From contig NZ_ATHL01000151.1 of the NCBI RefSeq assembly GCF_000445125.1, forward strand, positions 47,166-111,165: a DNA stretch of 64,000 bases, written 5' to 3'. This document shows, piece after piece, positions 18,818 through 27,776 of the stretch. A program made the translations under genes and the position numbers. The stretch's first letter is position 1. Each line of letters opens with the position of its first letter. The notes beneath the pieces were generated by a model that did no database searches, was not told the origin of the DNA, and saw nothing but the letters and a program-made list of their open reading frames with translations. The DNA comes from Novosphingobium lindaniclasticum LE124. Its GTDB lineage: Bacteria; Pseudomonadota; Alphaproteobacteria; Sphingomonadales; Sphingomonadaceae.

Positions 18818-19930
18818 TCAGCGGACGAAGGGATCGATCGTCTTGATCGTGCCGTCCTCGTTGTAGTGCAGCTGCGTGACCTTCACGTTGCGCAGACGCG
18901 TCTGGCCGGAGAGCTGGCTGTCGGCATAGAACAGCCACCACTTGCCGTCCTTTTCGACGATCGAATGGTGCGTGGTCCAGCCTTCCACCGGCTCCAGGAT
19001 GCGGCCCTTGTACGTGAAGGGGCCATAGGGGGAATCGCCGATGCCGTAGGCGAGGTAATGCGTGTCACCCGTGGAGTAGCTGAAGTAGTACTTGCCCTTG
19101 TACTTGTGCATCCAGGCGGCTTCGAAGAAGCGGCGGTCGTGGTCCCCGCCGAGCAGGAGCTTGCCCTTGTCGTCAACGATCTTCACTTCGCGCGGGGTCT
19201 CGGCGAATTCCAGCATGTCGCCGCTCATGCGCGCGACGCGGGGGAGCAGGGCCGGCTTGTCGTCGGCCTGAAGGTCGGTCTTCGAGCCCTCGGGATCGTA
19301 CTTGCCGTTCACGTTGCGCTGGAGTTGACCGCCCCAGATGCCGCCGAAGTACATGTAGCTCTGGCCGTCGTCGTCGGTGAAGACGGCCGGGTCGATCGAG
19401 TAGCTGCCCTTGATCGGCTGCGGCTGCGGCTTGAACGGACCCATCGGATCCTTCGAGGTGGCCACGCCGATGCGGAAGGCGCCCTCTTTGTCCTTGGCGG
19501 GGAAGTAGAGGTAATAGGTGCCGTTCTTGAAGGCGGCGTCCGGCGCCCACATCTGCTTCGAGGCCCAGGGCACCTGCTTCACGTCCAGCGCGACAGGGCC
19601 GATGGTGACCTTGCCGCCGACATCGTCCATCGACAGGACACGGTAGTCGCGCATCTCGAAGTGACTGCCGAGGTCATCCTCGGGCGTGGGGCCGTCGATG
19701 TCGTGGCTGGGGTAGATGTAGATCTTGCCGTTCCAGACATGGGCGGAGGGATCGGCGGTGTAGATCTCGCTCACCAGCGGCTGCGACAGGTATTTCTTGT
19801 CCGCAGCCGCCTGCGTGGAATCGGCGGAAGCGGTGGGTTCGGGCGCCCCGCCGGTGCCGTTGCAGGCTGCCATAAGGCCGCACAAAGCGGTTGCCCCAAG
19901 GGCTGCGTAAATTCGCCTCGACACATTCAT
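18818..19930 (-). CDS. GH43-family beta-xylosidase/alpha-L-arabinofuranosidase, lipoprotein
   Basis: Five-bladed propeller glycosidase of 370 residues. A lipobox (LMAAC, about residue 23) predicts a membrane-anchored lipoprotein, followed by a low-complexity Ser/Ala/Thr linker. Candidate catalytic residues are the base Asp in YTADPSAHVW, the pKa-modulating Asp in YSIDPAVF and the acid Glu in RFFEAAWMHK. It would cleave xylose or arabinose from short oligomers. A LacI-type operator (19961) precedes the gene by 31 bp, tying it to the xylan regulon although it faces the opposite way. Confidence 0.92.
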   Translation of the reverse strand: MNVSRRIYAALGATALCGLMAACNGTGGAPEPTASADSTQAAADKKYLSQPLVSEIYTADPSAHVWNGKIYIYPSHDIDGPTPEDDLGSHFEMRDYRVLSMDDVGGKVTIGPVALDVKQVPWASKQMWAPDAAFKNGTYYLYFPAKDKEGAFRIGVATSKDPMGPFKPQPQPIKGSYSIDPAVFTDDDGQSYMYFGGIWGGQLQRNVNGKYDPEGSKTDLQADDKPALLPRVARMSGDMLEFAETPREVKIVDDKGKLLLGGDHDRRFFEAAWMHKYKGKYYFSYSTGDTHYLAYGIGDSPYGPFTYKGRILEPVEGWTTHHSIVEKDGKWWLFYADSQLSGQTRLRNVKVTQLHYNEDGTIKTIDPFVR

Positions 19931-19960
19931 CTCCCGGTCGCTGTGACGTTATCGAGAAAA

Positions 19961-19973
19961 GATAGCGCTAACA
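19961..19973. promoter_or_regulatory. LacI-type operator upstream of the GH43 gene
   Basis: GATAGCGCTAACA matches the other operators with at most one substitution each at positions 5 and 11. It lies 31-43 bp upstream of the GH43 start codon, a position suited to blocking transcription initiation. Confidence 0.75.
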
Positions 19974-20132
19974 TTCAATCCGCACAACCGGATATCTCGG
20001 CTGTTCGAGAGTGAGAGCCCATTCCCTTCCGATAGCCGCCCGCCAAGTTTACCGGAGCGAAACTCCGGCTATCGTAATTGCCATTGCCGTGGGCGCGCCA
20101 AGCTGGCAGGGCTCGGAGCGAGGGCAATGCAC

Positions 20133-20342
20133 ATGACTATCCTGCAAGACATAGAGAAGCTCGTCGCCCGGCTCGCGCCGGAGCCGGTCTGCGACGACTG
20201 CATCACGCAAAGGCTGGGCCTCAGCGTACTGCACCATGCCGACTTTCAGACCCGCGAACTGGTAGGCACCAATGGTTTCGTGCGCAGCAAGGACGCATGC
20301 AGCCTTTGCGGCGAGACCAAACTGGTGATTCGCCGGCACTGA
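20133..20342 (+). CDS. Small protein with two CxxC motifs, function unknown
   Basis: A 69-residue cytoplasmic protein with CDDC near residue 18 and CSLC near residue 57, a spacing that suggests one zinc-binding site or a small redox module. The stretch between them is predicted as mixed helix and strand (VLHHADFQTRELVGTNGF). I prefer ATG 20133 over ATG 20127 because the AGGG element is about 9 bp before it rather than 3. It is not clearly tied to the neighbouring genes and I do not recognise the family. Confidence 0.6.
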   Translation: MTILQDIEKLVARLAPEPVCDDCITQRLGLSVLHHADFQTRELVGTNGFVRSKDACSLCGETKLVIRRH

Positions 20343-20413
20343 AGTGCGTGCTGGCATTCAGTTCGCGTTTTTGACCCGACGATCTTTTTCCCGCGTCGGC
20401 CGAGATCGAGGAA

Positions 20414-20596
20414 TCAGCAGCACCGCCCGCCGTTTTTCCCGCCATACCGCGCCTCCTGCCGGTCGCGGAAGAAGGCCCGCCGATCCATGATCGGACGCTC
20501 GGGATGGTGCGCCGTCATGTGACGGACGTAGTCATCGTAATCCGGCACCCCGACCATCAGCCGGGCCATGCGGCGCAAGGTCTGGACCATGTTCAT
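20414..20596 (-). CDS. YbdD/YjiX family small protein
   Basis: A 60-residue protein with the family core MVGVPDYDDYVRHMTAHHPE and a basic, Cys-terminated tail. Proteins of this family are habitually encoded directly after CstA/BtsT-type transporters, as here, where its ATG overlaps the cstA stop by 4 bp. It is thought to assist or modulate the transporter; the mechanism is not known. Confidence 0.9.
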   Translation of the reverse strand: MNMVQTLRRMARLMVGVPDYDDYVRHMTAHHPERPIMDRRAFFRDRQEARYGGKNGGRCC

Positions 20597-22629
20597 GCCG
20601 CCGCCGGGATTTCATGGACGGTCGGCACGGCGCTGCGGCGCGAGGCCATGCAGGTGCGCCAGGTGAAGACCATCAGCGAGAGCACCACGGCCAGGAACAC
20701 AGCCACCAGTACAGCATCGACCCGGTCGTTGAAGACGATGCGCTCCATCTGTTCCATCGACTTGGCCGGGGCGAGCAGTTCGCCTCTTTCCAGCGCGCCG
20801 GAGAACTTGGCGCCATGCGCCAGGAAGCCCACGGCGGGATCGGATGAGAACAGCTTCAGCCATCCTGCGGAGATCGTGCAGACCAACAGCCAGGCGGTCG
20901 GCAGCAGCGTGACCCAGGCATGGCGGTCGCGCTTCATGCGGAACAGCACGGCGGTCGCCAGCATCAGCGCAATCGCGGCCAGCATCTGGTTGGAGATGCC
21001 GAACACCGGCCAGAGCGTGTTCACGCCGCCGAGCGGATCGGTGACGCCTTGATGGAGGAAGAATCCCCAGGCGGCGACGCAGAGCGCGGTGGCGACGAAG
21101 CCGGGGATCTGACTCTGGCTTTCGCTCAGGCGCGGCATCGCCAGCGCCATGAGGTCCTGCAACATGAAGCGGCCCGCACGGGTGCCGGCATCGACGGCGG
21201 TGAGGATGAACAGTGCCTCGAACAGGATCGCGAAGTGATACCAGAATGCCTTCATTGCCGGGCCGCCGACGACATGGGAGAAGATTTCCGCCATCGCCAC
21301 GGCCAGGGTCGGTGCACCGCCGGCGCGGGAAATGATCGTGTGCTCGCCCACGTCTCGCGCAGTCTGCGTGATGGTCTCGGGCGAGATGGCGAAGCCCATC
21401 GCCGTCACGGCCTGGGCGGCGCTGGCGGCGTCGGTGCCGATCAGGGCGGCGGGGCTGTTCATCGTGAAGTAGATGCCCGGATCGAGGATCGCCGCGCCCA
21501 CCAGCGCCATGATCGCCACGAAGGCTTCCATGAGCATGGCGCCGTAGCCGATCAGGGGCGCATCGGTTTCGCTGGCTATGAGCTTGGGGGTGGTGCCGCT
21601 GGCGATCAGGGCATGGAAGCCTGATACGGCTCCGCAGGCAATGGTGATGAACAGGAAGGGGAACAGCCCGCCCGAAAAGACCGGTCCGCCGCCGCCGACA
21701 AAGCTCGTCAGCGCGGGCATCCTGAGCGGCGGCGCCATGATGACGATGCCGATGGCCAGGGCGGCGATGGCGCCGATCTTGAGGAAGGTCGAAAGGTAGT
21801 CGCGCGGGGCCAGCAGCAGCCAGACCGGCAGGACCGAGGCGACCGCGCCGTATCCGATCAGGATCCAGCAGAGTTGCAGCGGGGTGAACGTGAACAGCGG
21901 TCCCCATACCGGCGACTGCGCCACGGCCTGACCGTAGACGATGGCGGCCAGCAGGCCGACCAGGCCGAGGAAGGAGACTTCACCGATCCGCCCCGGCCTG
22001 ATCCAGCGGGTATAGGCGCCCATGAACATGGCCAGCGGAACCGTGGCCGCCACGGTGAACATGCCCCAGGGGCTCTCGGCCAGTGCCTTGACCACGATGA
22101 GCGCGAGCACGGCCAGGATGATGACCATGATCATGAACGCCCCGAACAGCGCTATCGTCCCGGCCGCCTGGCCCATCTCCATGCGGATCAGTTCGCCCAG
22201 CGAGCGCCCGTCGCGCCGCATCGAGATGAACAGGACCATGAAGTCCTGCACCGCGCCGGCCAGCACGACGCCGCCGATGATCCACAGCGTGCCGGGAAGG
22301 TAGCCCATCTGCGCGGCGAGCACCGGGCCTACCAGCGGCCCGGCGCCGGCGATCGCGGCGAAGTGGTGGCCGAACAGCACGGTGCGGTCGGTCGCCACAT
22401 AGTCCAGCCCGTCGGCACGGCGAAGGGCGGGCGTCGGCCGCGACGGGTCCAGCTTCATCACATGGCGAGCGATGAACAGGGCGTAGTAGCGATAGGCGAC
22501 GAGGAAGCAGCAGACGGCGGCCACCACGATCCACAGCGCGTTCACGGCTTCCCCGCGCGAGACCGCGACCACCGTCAGCGAAATCGCGCCGACGAGACCG
22601 GTGAGGAGCCAGGGCAAGTGGCGGATCAT
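20593..22629 (-). CDS. cstA: Carbon starvation protein A, peptide/pyruvate transporter
   Basis: Inner-membrane transporter of 678 residues with about 16 hydrophobic helices. The family is known from E. coli CstA/BtsT and takes up peptides or pyruvate in carbon-limited cells. Signatures include TDRTVLFGHHFAAIAGAGPLVGP, FMVLFISMRRDGRSLGELI and GVTDPLGGVNTLWPVFGISNQ. I chose ATG 22629 because AAGGAGAG lies just upstream; an in-frame ATG at 22725 would add 32 residues partly encoded by a REP palindrome. It is cotranscribed with the YbdD-type gene. Confidence 0.93.
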   Translation of the reverse strand: MIRHLPWLLTGLVGAISLTVVAVSRGEAVNALWIVVAAVCCFLVAYRYYALFIARHVMKLDPSRPTPALRRADGLDYVATDRTVLFGHHFAAIAGAGPLVGPVLAAQMGYLPGTLWIIGGVVLAGAVQDFMVLFISMRRDGRSLGELIRMEMGQAAGTIALFGAFMIMVIILAVLALIVVKALAESPWGMFTVAATVPLAMFMGAYTRWIRPGRIGEVSFLGLVGLLAAIVYGQAVAQSPVWGPLFTFTPLQLCWILIGYGAVASVLPVWLLLAPRDYLSTFLKIGAIAALAIGIVIMAPPLRMPALTSFVGGGGPVFSGGLFPFLFITIACGAVSGFHALIASGTTPKLIASETDAPLIGYGAMLMEAFVAIMALVGAAILDPGIYFTMNSPAALIGTDAASAAQAVTAMGFAISPETITQTARDVGEHTIISRAGGAPTLAVAMAEIFSHVVGGPAMKAFWYHFAILFEALFILTAVDAGTRAGRFMLQDLMALAMPRLSESQSQIPGFVATALCVAAWGFFLHQGVTDPLGGVNTLWPVFGISNQMLAAIALMLATAVLFRMKRDRHAWVTLLPTAWLLVCTISAGWLKLFSSDPAVGFLAHGAKFSGALERGELLAPAKSMEQMERIVFNDRVDAVLVAVFLAVVLSLMVFTWRTCMASRRSAVPTVHEIPAAA

Positions 22630-22712
22630 GTTGCTCTCCTTTGGGCGCCGTTTCCCGCGCCCGTCGCTAGCGTGCATAAAGCCCTGCGCGGACGAGGGAA
22701 CCGGAAAGTTGA

Positions 22713-22741
22713 CGTCGTCCGGCATCGAGTCCGGGACGACG
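22713..22741. repeat. REP-like palindrome upstream of cstA
   Basis: CGTCGTCCGGCATCGAGTCC followed by GGGACGACG: a degraded copy of the REP family, in the divergent region between cstA and the ATP-grasp gene. The 250-bp region otherwise shows no clear regulatory site. Confidence 0.65.
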
Positions 22742-22879
22742 ACCGGTTTCCATTGGGTCTATGACAGGCAACCAAAGATCGTTGGCGGACGTTCCTTTGC
22801 GTGGCACCAAGGCGCTCCCCTTGAGGTGACCTGCCAATGTGCTTTGTTTCTAACAAGTTGACATGCCGCTTGCGGTACG

Positions 22880-24298
22880 GTGAAACTGCCGGCCGCCGTC
22901 TTTCCCGGGGGAAATGAAGCCTTGCGTGGCTGGATACTGTTTCATCGGGAACTCGATCCCGCGAACTCGGAAGTGCCGGAGGTCCTTCGTTTTCAGGAGG
23001 CTGCCACCGCCATGGGGATCGAGCTGCTGGTGCTCCATCCGCACAAGTTCGACCTCGTGGTCGGCGCCGAGGAAGACTGGAGCACCACCTACCAGGGCCG
23101 CCTGGTGGAGCGACCGGACTTCGTGATCTGCCGTACCGGGGCGGAGACGGACTACTTCACGCTTGCCCTGCTGCGGCATCTCGAACGGCGCGGGGTGCGG
23201 CTGGTCAACGGCCCGGCGACGATCGAGCAGGTCGCCGACAAGCTGCACACCCTGCAGAGCCTCAACCGCGCCGGCTTGCCGATCCCGCGCACGATCCTGG
23301 GCACATTCCCCATGGACGTGGATCTGGTCGAGCGTGAACTGGGCTTCCCGGTCATCGTCAAGACGCTCAAGGGAACGCGGGGAGCAGGGGTCCTCAAGTG
23401 CGAGGATCGCAGCCAGTTCGAGGATCTGGCCGGTCTGCTGGAAAGCGCCGATGCCCAGGCGGATTTCATCCTCCAGCACTACGTTCGCGCCAGCCACGGC
23501 CGCGACGTGCGGGTGCTGGTCGTGGGCGGGCGAGTGATCGCGGCGATGGAGCGGCGCTCGCTGACGGGCGGGTTCAAGTCCAACGTCTCGCTGGGCGGCG
23601 TGGGCATCGCCTACAATCCGCCGCCGGAAATGGCGGAACTGGCTGTGCAGGCGGCCGATGTGCTGGAACTGGACGTGACCGGCATCGACATTCTCTTCGA
23701 CGAGGAAGGCTACCGCATCTGCGAGGCGAACTCGGCGCCGGGCTTCCAGGGGCTGGAACGGGCCACGGGATACGACGTGCCTTCCGCAATCCTCGAATGG
23801 GTGGTCTCGACCCAGGTGGAAGCGGCGCCGGTCGTTGCGCCGGCGGCCGAGAGCAATGCCCTGGCCGACCTTGCCTTCGGCGGCCGGGCGGGCCTGCGGG
23901 CCCTCAGCGATCGCAATCCGGAATATCGCCGCTTCGCCAGTGCCGTGGGGGTCCGCATGGTCGGGGCGGGGCTGAGCTGCCTGGCCCACGCCACCCTGCC
24001 GCCCGCGCTGTCGGATCGCAAGAGCCGCGTCGGTCTCGGTCTGCGAACCCTGTTCGACGGCCGGGTGGATGCGGATCTCTCCGCTCTCAACGACCATGAA
24101 CAGGAAAGGACGTTGATGACCGTGCTGGTCGCGGCGATCTGGGCGGCGGTTCTGCCGTGGCTGGCGGGTGCGGCCGTGGTGCCCAGCGCGGTGCTTTCGG
24201 TGATGGCCCTGTGCTTCCCGCTGCTGTTCATGATGACGGCGCCGGCCGGACGCATCGGCCGGTCGGCATCGTCCCTGCGCAGGAAGATCGTCGGATGA
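22880..24298 (+). CDS. RimK-type ATP-grasp ligase with C-terminal membrane tail
   Basis: The first about 310 residues form a RimK/alpha-L-glutamate-ligase-like ATP-grasp enzyme: NGPATIEQVADKLHTLQSLN before the central domain, FPVIVKTLKGTRGAGVLKCED (nucleotide loop) and GIDILFDEEGYRICEANSAP with Mg-binding Glu and Asn. Such enzymes add amino acids to a carboxyl group using ATP. An unusual tail of about 150 residues follows, ending in two hydrophobic segments (VLVAAIWAAVLPWLAGAAVV and MALCFPLLFMMTAPAG). The GTG at 22880 has no clear ribosome binding site; TTG 22922, preceded by GGGGGAA, fits the family N-terminus (RGWILFHRE) better. It overlaps the next gene by ATGA. The substrate is unknown. 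Confidence 0.8.
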   Translation: MKLPAAVFPGGNEALRGWILFHRELDPANSEVPEVLRFQEAATAMGIELLVLHPHKFDLVVGAEEDWSTTYQGRLVERPDFVICRTGAETDYFTLALLRHLERRGVRLVNGPATIEQVADKLHTLQSLNRAGLPIPRTILGTFPMDVDLVERELGFPVIVKTLKGTRGAGVLKCEDRSQFEDLAGLLESADAQADFILQHYVRASHGRDVRVLVVGGRVIAAMERRSLTGGFKSNVSLGGVGIAYNPPPEMAELAVQAADVLELDVTGIDILFDEEGYRICEANSAPGFQGLERATGYDVPSAILEWVVSTQVEAAPVVAPAAESNALADLAFGGRAGLRALSDRNPEYRRFASAVGVRMVGAGLSCLAHATLPPALSDRKSRVGLGLRTLFDGRVDADLSALNDHEQERTLMTVLVAAIWAAVLPWLAGAAVVPSAVLSVMALCFPLLFMMTAPAGRIGRSASSLRRKIVG

Positions 24299-25098
24299 TC
24301 GATGCATCCGTTCTGTCGCTCGACATGATCCCGTGGAGCGACCTGGCTCCTTTCATCGTCGCCGGGTTCCTGGCGCAACTGGTCGACAGCGGCCTCGGCA
24401 TGGGCTTCGGGGTCCTCGCCAATTCGCTGCTCGTGCTGCTCGGCCTGCCGCCGGGCGCGGCTTCTGCGGTGACGCACCGGGTGGAGGGCTTCACCAGCGG
24501 CGCCTCGGGACTGGCCCATGCCTTGCAGCGCAACGTCGACTGGCCGCTGTTCGGCCGCCTGGTTCTGCCCGGCATTCTCGGCGGACTGCTGGGCGTCTGG
24601 GTGCTCACGAGCGTCAGCATGGCGATCCTGCGGCCGGCGGTGCTGGCCTATCTGGCGGCCGTCGGCCTCTATCTCATCTGGCGCGGCCCGCGACGGCCGC
24701 AGTCCTATCGCCGCATGAAGCTCGTGGGGCCGCTCGGCCTGTTTGCGGGTTTCCTGGATGCCTCGGGCGGGGGCTGGGGGCCGATGGTGACCGGCAATCT
24801 CATGGCGCAGGGCATGACGCCGCGCATGGCGATCGGCACCGCCAACGCCGCGGAGTTCTTCGTCTCGGTCACGGTTCTGACGGCCTTCATCGGGCGGCTG
24901 GGCTTCCACTCCTTCACGATCGCCGCTTCCGGGCTGCTGATCGGCGGTATCGTTGCGGCGCCCTGCGGTGCCTTCGTGACGCGGCGCATTTCTCCGCGCC
25001 GCCTGATGGAACTGACCGGGGCCATCCTGGTGGCGCTGAGCCTGGGCGGCCTGGTCTCGCTGATGTTCTCTCCGATCCCGCTGTTCGCACGGCTCTAG
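24295..25098 (+). CDS. TauE/SafE-family permease
   Basis: Membrane protein of 267 residues with about 8 helices in two repeats (GFGVLANSLLVLLGLPPGAASA and DASGGGWGPMVTGNLMAQG). Relatives export sulfite, sulfoacetate or other small organic anions. The start ATG overlaps the ATP-grasp stop by 4 bp, which links the two functionally; perhaps the ligase acts on a compound that is then exported. The function is inferred only at family level. Confidence 0.85.
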   Translation: MIDASVLSLDMIPWSDLAPFIVAGFLAQLVDSGLGMGFGVLANSLLVLLGLPPGAASAVTHRVEGFTSGASGLAHALQRNVDWPLFGRLVLPGILGGLLGVWVLTSVSMAILRPAVLAYLAAVGLYLIWRGPRRPQSYRRMKLVGPLGLFAGFLDASGGGWGPMVTGNLMAQGMTPRMAIGTANAAEFFVSVTVLTAFIGRLGFHSFTIAASGLLIGGIVAAPCGAFVTRRISPRRLMELTGAILVALSLGGLVSLMFSPIPLFARL

Positions 25099-25424
25099 TC
25101 GCGGCAGGGCCAACGAAAACAGCTTGTTGGCGCCGAGCCGAGGGCAGGGCGAGGCGACCGCACGACCCGCAACTGGCCAATCGGCGCATCCTCGGCTATG
25201 AGGCCCCGATCACCGGCTGGATTTTGCATGTCGGGGACTGAGAGACCGCCGGGCTCCCGCAATCAGGAGCTATGGATGGAACTCTCTGCTACCTTTTCGA
25301 TTCCCCTCTCGCGGGCCCCTTTCTCAAGGACAGTGCGCGCGGGAAGCGGCTGGCTTTGGCCTGTCGTGTTCGACATGCCATCAACCGCCAGCGATTCCGG
25401 CCTCCGATATTCGAGACGACCTGC
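25099..25424. other. Intergenic region, no supported gene
   Basis: This 326-bp stretch between the permease and the phosphatidyltransferase is open in two frames. The in-frame extension upstream of the next gene (from 25272) has no signature, no ribosome binding site and a basic, low-complexity composition. I see no clear promoter or hairpin. Confidence 0.45.
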
Positions 25425-26111
25425 ATGAACGCCAAGACCCAAGCCCACCCCGCCCCGCCCACCCGCATCCAGGAAAACCTGCTGGCGCGGCGGGAGCGGC
25501 AGCTCCTGCAATGGCTTTGCGCCCGCATGCCGCGCTGGGTGACGCCCGACCTGCTGACGGCGCTGGGACTGGTCGGCGCCTTCATGACCTTCGGCGGCTA
25601 CGCGGCCAGCAACCTTTCGGCGGATTGGCTGTGGCTGGCAATGGCAGGGTACGTCGTGCAGTGGTTCGGCGATTCGATGGACGGCAGCCTTGCCCGCTTT
25701 CGCAAGATCGAGCGGCCGTCCTATGGCTATTTCATAGACCACAGCTGTGACGGTTTGACGACGGCGCTGATCGTCTGGGGGATCGGCACCACGCCCTACG
25801 TGACCATGGACGTGGCGATGATCGCGCTCGTGGGATACCTGCTGCTGTCGATCCACGCCTATCTGGCCGCCCGCGTCCTCGGCGAATTCAAGCTCTCCTA
25901 TCTCCAGGCCGGACCCACCGAACTGCGCTTCATGCTGATCGGCCTGACCGCGATGATGATGGTGCTGGGCACCGGAACCGGACTGTTCGGAGCGATCTCC
26001 GGCTTCGACGTGTTCGTCGGCTCGGTGGGAGCGATCCTCATGGCGCTGTTCGTCATCCAGACGCTCGTCACCGGCAAGCGCCTGGCGGCTTCCGAGCGCC
26101 GGACGCTCTGA
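25425..26111 (+). CDS. CDP-alcohol phosphatidyltransferase family protein
   Basis: Integral membrane enzyme of 228 residues that transfers a phosphoalcohol from CDP-linked donors. The signature D-x2-D-G-x2-A-R-x8-G-x3-D-x3-D is complete: GDSMDGSLARF, GYFID, HSCDG (about residues 83-111). Five to six helices follow. I chose ATG 25425 because the catalytic motif then sits at the usual distance from the N-terminus. It might make an unusual phospholipid or phosphodiester, but the acceptor cannot be read from sequence. It converges with the antiporter gene, 9 bp away. Confidence 0.87.
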   Translation: MNAKTQAHPAPPTRIQENLLARRERQLLQWLCARMPRWVTPDLLTALGLVGAFMTFGGYAASNLSADWLWLAMAGYVVQWFGDSMDGSLARFRKIERPSYGYFIDHSCDGLTTALIVWGIGTTPYVTMDVAMIALVGYLLLSIHAYLAARVLGEFKLSYLQAGPTELRFMLIGLTAMMMVLGTGTGLFGAISGFDVFVGSVGAILMALFVIQTLVTGKRLAASERRTL

Positions 26112-26120
26112 GTTTACGCC

Positions 26121-27695
26121 CTAGGCCTTGGCGGCGAGGGCGCTCATTTCCTCCAGGTCCAGGTCGTGTTCCAGTTCCTGCAAGGTTTCCTCGTCGATCT
26201 CGCCGTTGCGGTGGAGGCGCAGAAGCTCTGCGCGGCCTGCCGCCACCGCTTTCAGGATGAGGTCGAAGTGGGCGTGGAGGGTTCCCGCATGGACCTCTTC
26301 CTGGCCGGCGTAGTCGAGAGACAGAGCCGCCTGGTGCCGGTAGCGGTCCAGCAGCCTCGGGTGGATCACGGCGCCATCGGCATCGTGGGCGTGGCTTTCG
26401 ACGACCGCTAGCTGCGCCTGCGCCATCGCGGCTTCGGCTTCGCTCATGCTGAGGTGCCTTGGTTCGTTCTTCGGCGCTTCCAGGTTGGCCAGCCTGATGA
26501 CGGCCCCCAGGGTCGTGCCCTGGATCAGCACGGTGCCGATGATGACGGCGAAGGCGGCGACCAGGATGAAGTCGCGTCCCGGAAAACCTTCGGGCACGCT
26601 CAGCGCCACCGCCAGCGTGACCACGCCGCGCATGCCGGCCCAGCCGAGGACCGTGGCCGAACGGGCGCCGATAGGGTCGTAGCGCCGCACGCCGAACAGT
26701 CGCACCAGCCGGATCACGCCGTCCGATCCGAACACCCAGGCGAACCGGGCCAGGGTCAGCGCCGCGAGGATCGCGAGGATCGGCACCGCCATTTCGTCGA
26801 GCACCACGCCGAAGCCGCCGATCCTCTCGATCACGCCGCGCAGCGAGGAGCCGATGAGGAGGAACACGAAAGCTTCCATGAGGAAGATCATGACCGCCCA
26901 GAAGGCCGTGCTGTTCATCCGCACCGTCGCGCTGAACACGACATGCTGATACCAGCCGCAGATCAGCCCCGCCGCGACCGTGGCTATGACGCCGGACAAG
27001 TGGAAGCTCTCGGCAAGGAGGTAGGAGGCCCAGGGAGCCAGCAGCGACGAGGCGATCATGAGGTACTTGTCCTCGAGCCGGGGCGCGAGCATCACCCAGC
27101 CGGCCCCGATCGCGGCACCGACGATGGCGCCGCCCAGGGAAAGCAGGGCGAAGCTCCCGAGTGCATCGACCATGCTGAACGCGCCGGTCGCTCCGGCCGC
27201 GATCGCGAAGCGGAACAGCACGAGGCCGCTGGCGTCGTTGAACAGGCTTTCCCCTTCGAGCAGGATCGACAGTCGCCGGGGCAGGTGGACCCGCTGGAGG
27301 ATGGCGCGGGCCGAGACCGCATCCGGCGGGGAGACGATCGCGCCCAGGGCGGCGCAGGCGGCCCAGGGCAGGCCGGGCACGGCCCAGTGCGCGACTGCGG
27401 CAACCGCGACGGTGGTGAAGACGACCGATCCCACCGCCAGGGAGGCGATGCCGATCACGTGCCGCTTGAGGCTGTGGATGGCGATGAACCAGGCGCCGTC
27501 CATCAGCAGCGGCGGCAGGAAGATCACCAGGACCAGTTCGGGATCGAGTTCGATGACCGGCAGTCCGGGAAGAAAGGCGAACAGCGCGCCGCCCGTCAGC
27601 AAGGCGACGGCGGGGGGCAGCCCGAGCTTATGGGCCGTGAAGTGCAGCACGATGATCGCCAGCAACATGGCCACCACCAGTTCGAAGAGTTCCAT
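26121..27695 (-). CDS. CPA1-family Na+/H+ antiporter
   Basis: A 524-residue inner-membrane cation/proton exchanger. About 12 helices are visible, with FLPPLLMDGAWFIA, GAIVSPPDAVSA (ion-site aspartate) and LEGESLFNDASGLVLF as NhaP-type hallmarks. The C-terminal 110 residues are cytoplasmic and acidic, ending in a helical segment (EIDEETLQELEHDLDLEEM) that may sense pH. It lies downstream of the M17-N protein gene on the same strand, 81 bp away, and may be partly cotranscribed. Confidence 0.92.
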   Translation of the reverse strand: MELFELVVAMLLAIIVLHFTAHKLGLPPAVALLTGGALFAFLPGLPVIELDPELVLVIFLPPLLMDGAWFIAIHSLKRHVIGIASLAVGSVVFTTVAVAAVAHWAVPGLPWAACAALGAIVSPPDAVSARAILQRVHLPRRLSILLEGESLFNDASGLVLFRFAIAAGATGAFSMVDALGSFALLSLGGAIVGAAIGAGWVMLAPRLEDKYLMIASSLLAPWASYLLAESFHLSGVIATVAAGLICGWYQHVVFSATVRMNSTAFWAVMIFLMEAFVFLLIGSSLRGVIERIGGFGVVLDEMAVPILAILAALTLARFAWVFGSDGVIRLVRLFGVRRYDPIGARSATVLGWAGMRGVVTLAVALSVPEGFPGRDFILVAAFAVIIGTVLIQGTTLGAVIRLANLEAPKNEPRHLSMSEAEAAMAQAQLAVVESHAHDADGAVIHPRLLDRYRHQAALSLDYAGQEEVHAGTLHAHFDLILKAVAAGRAELLRLHRNGEIDEETLQELEHDLDLEEMSALAAKA

Positions 27696-27776
27696 GGGAC
27701 GCCTGCTTCCGGAAATTTCGTGAGAACGAGGATCGACATAACGGCTGTTCCGACGAGGTCCAGCCGGTGGAGCGGG

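Noticed and set aside
25272..25424. N-terminal extension of the CDP-alcohol transferase
   Set aside because: No ribosome binding site and no conservation pattern; the family begins near the ATG at 25425.
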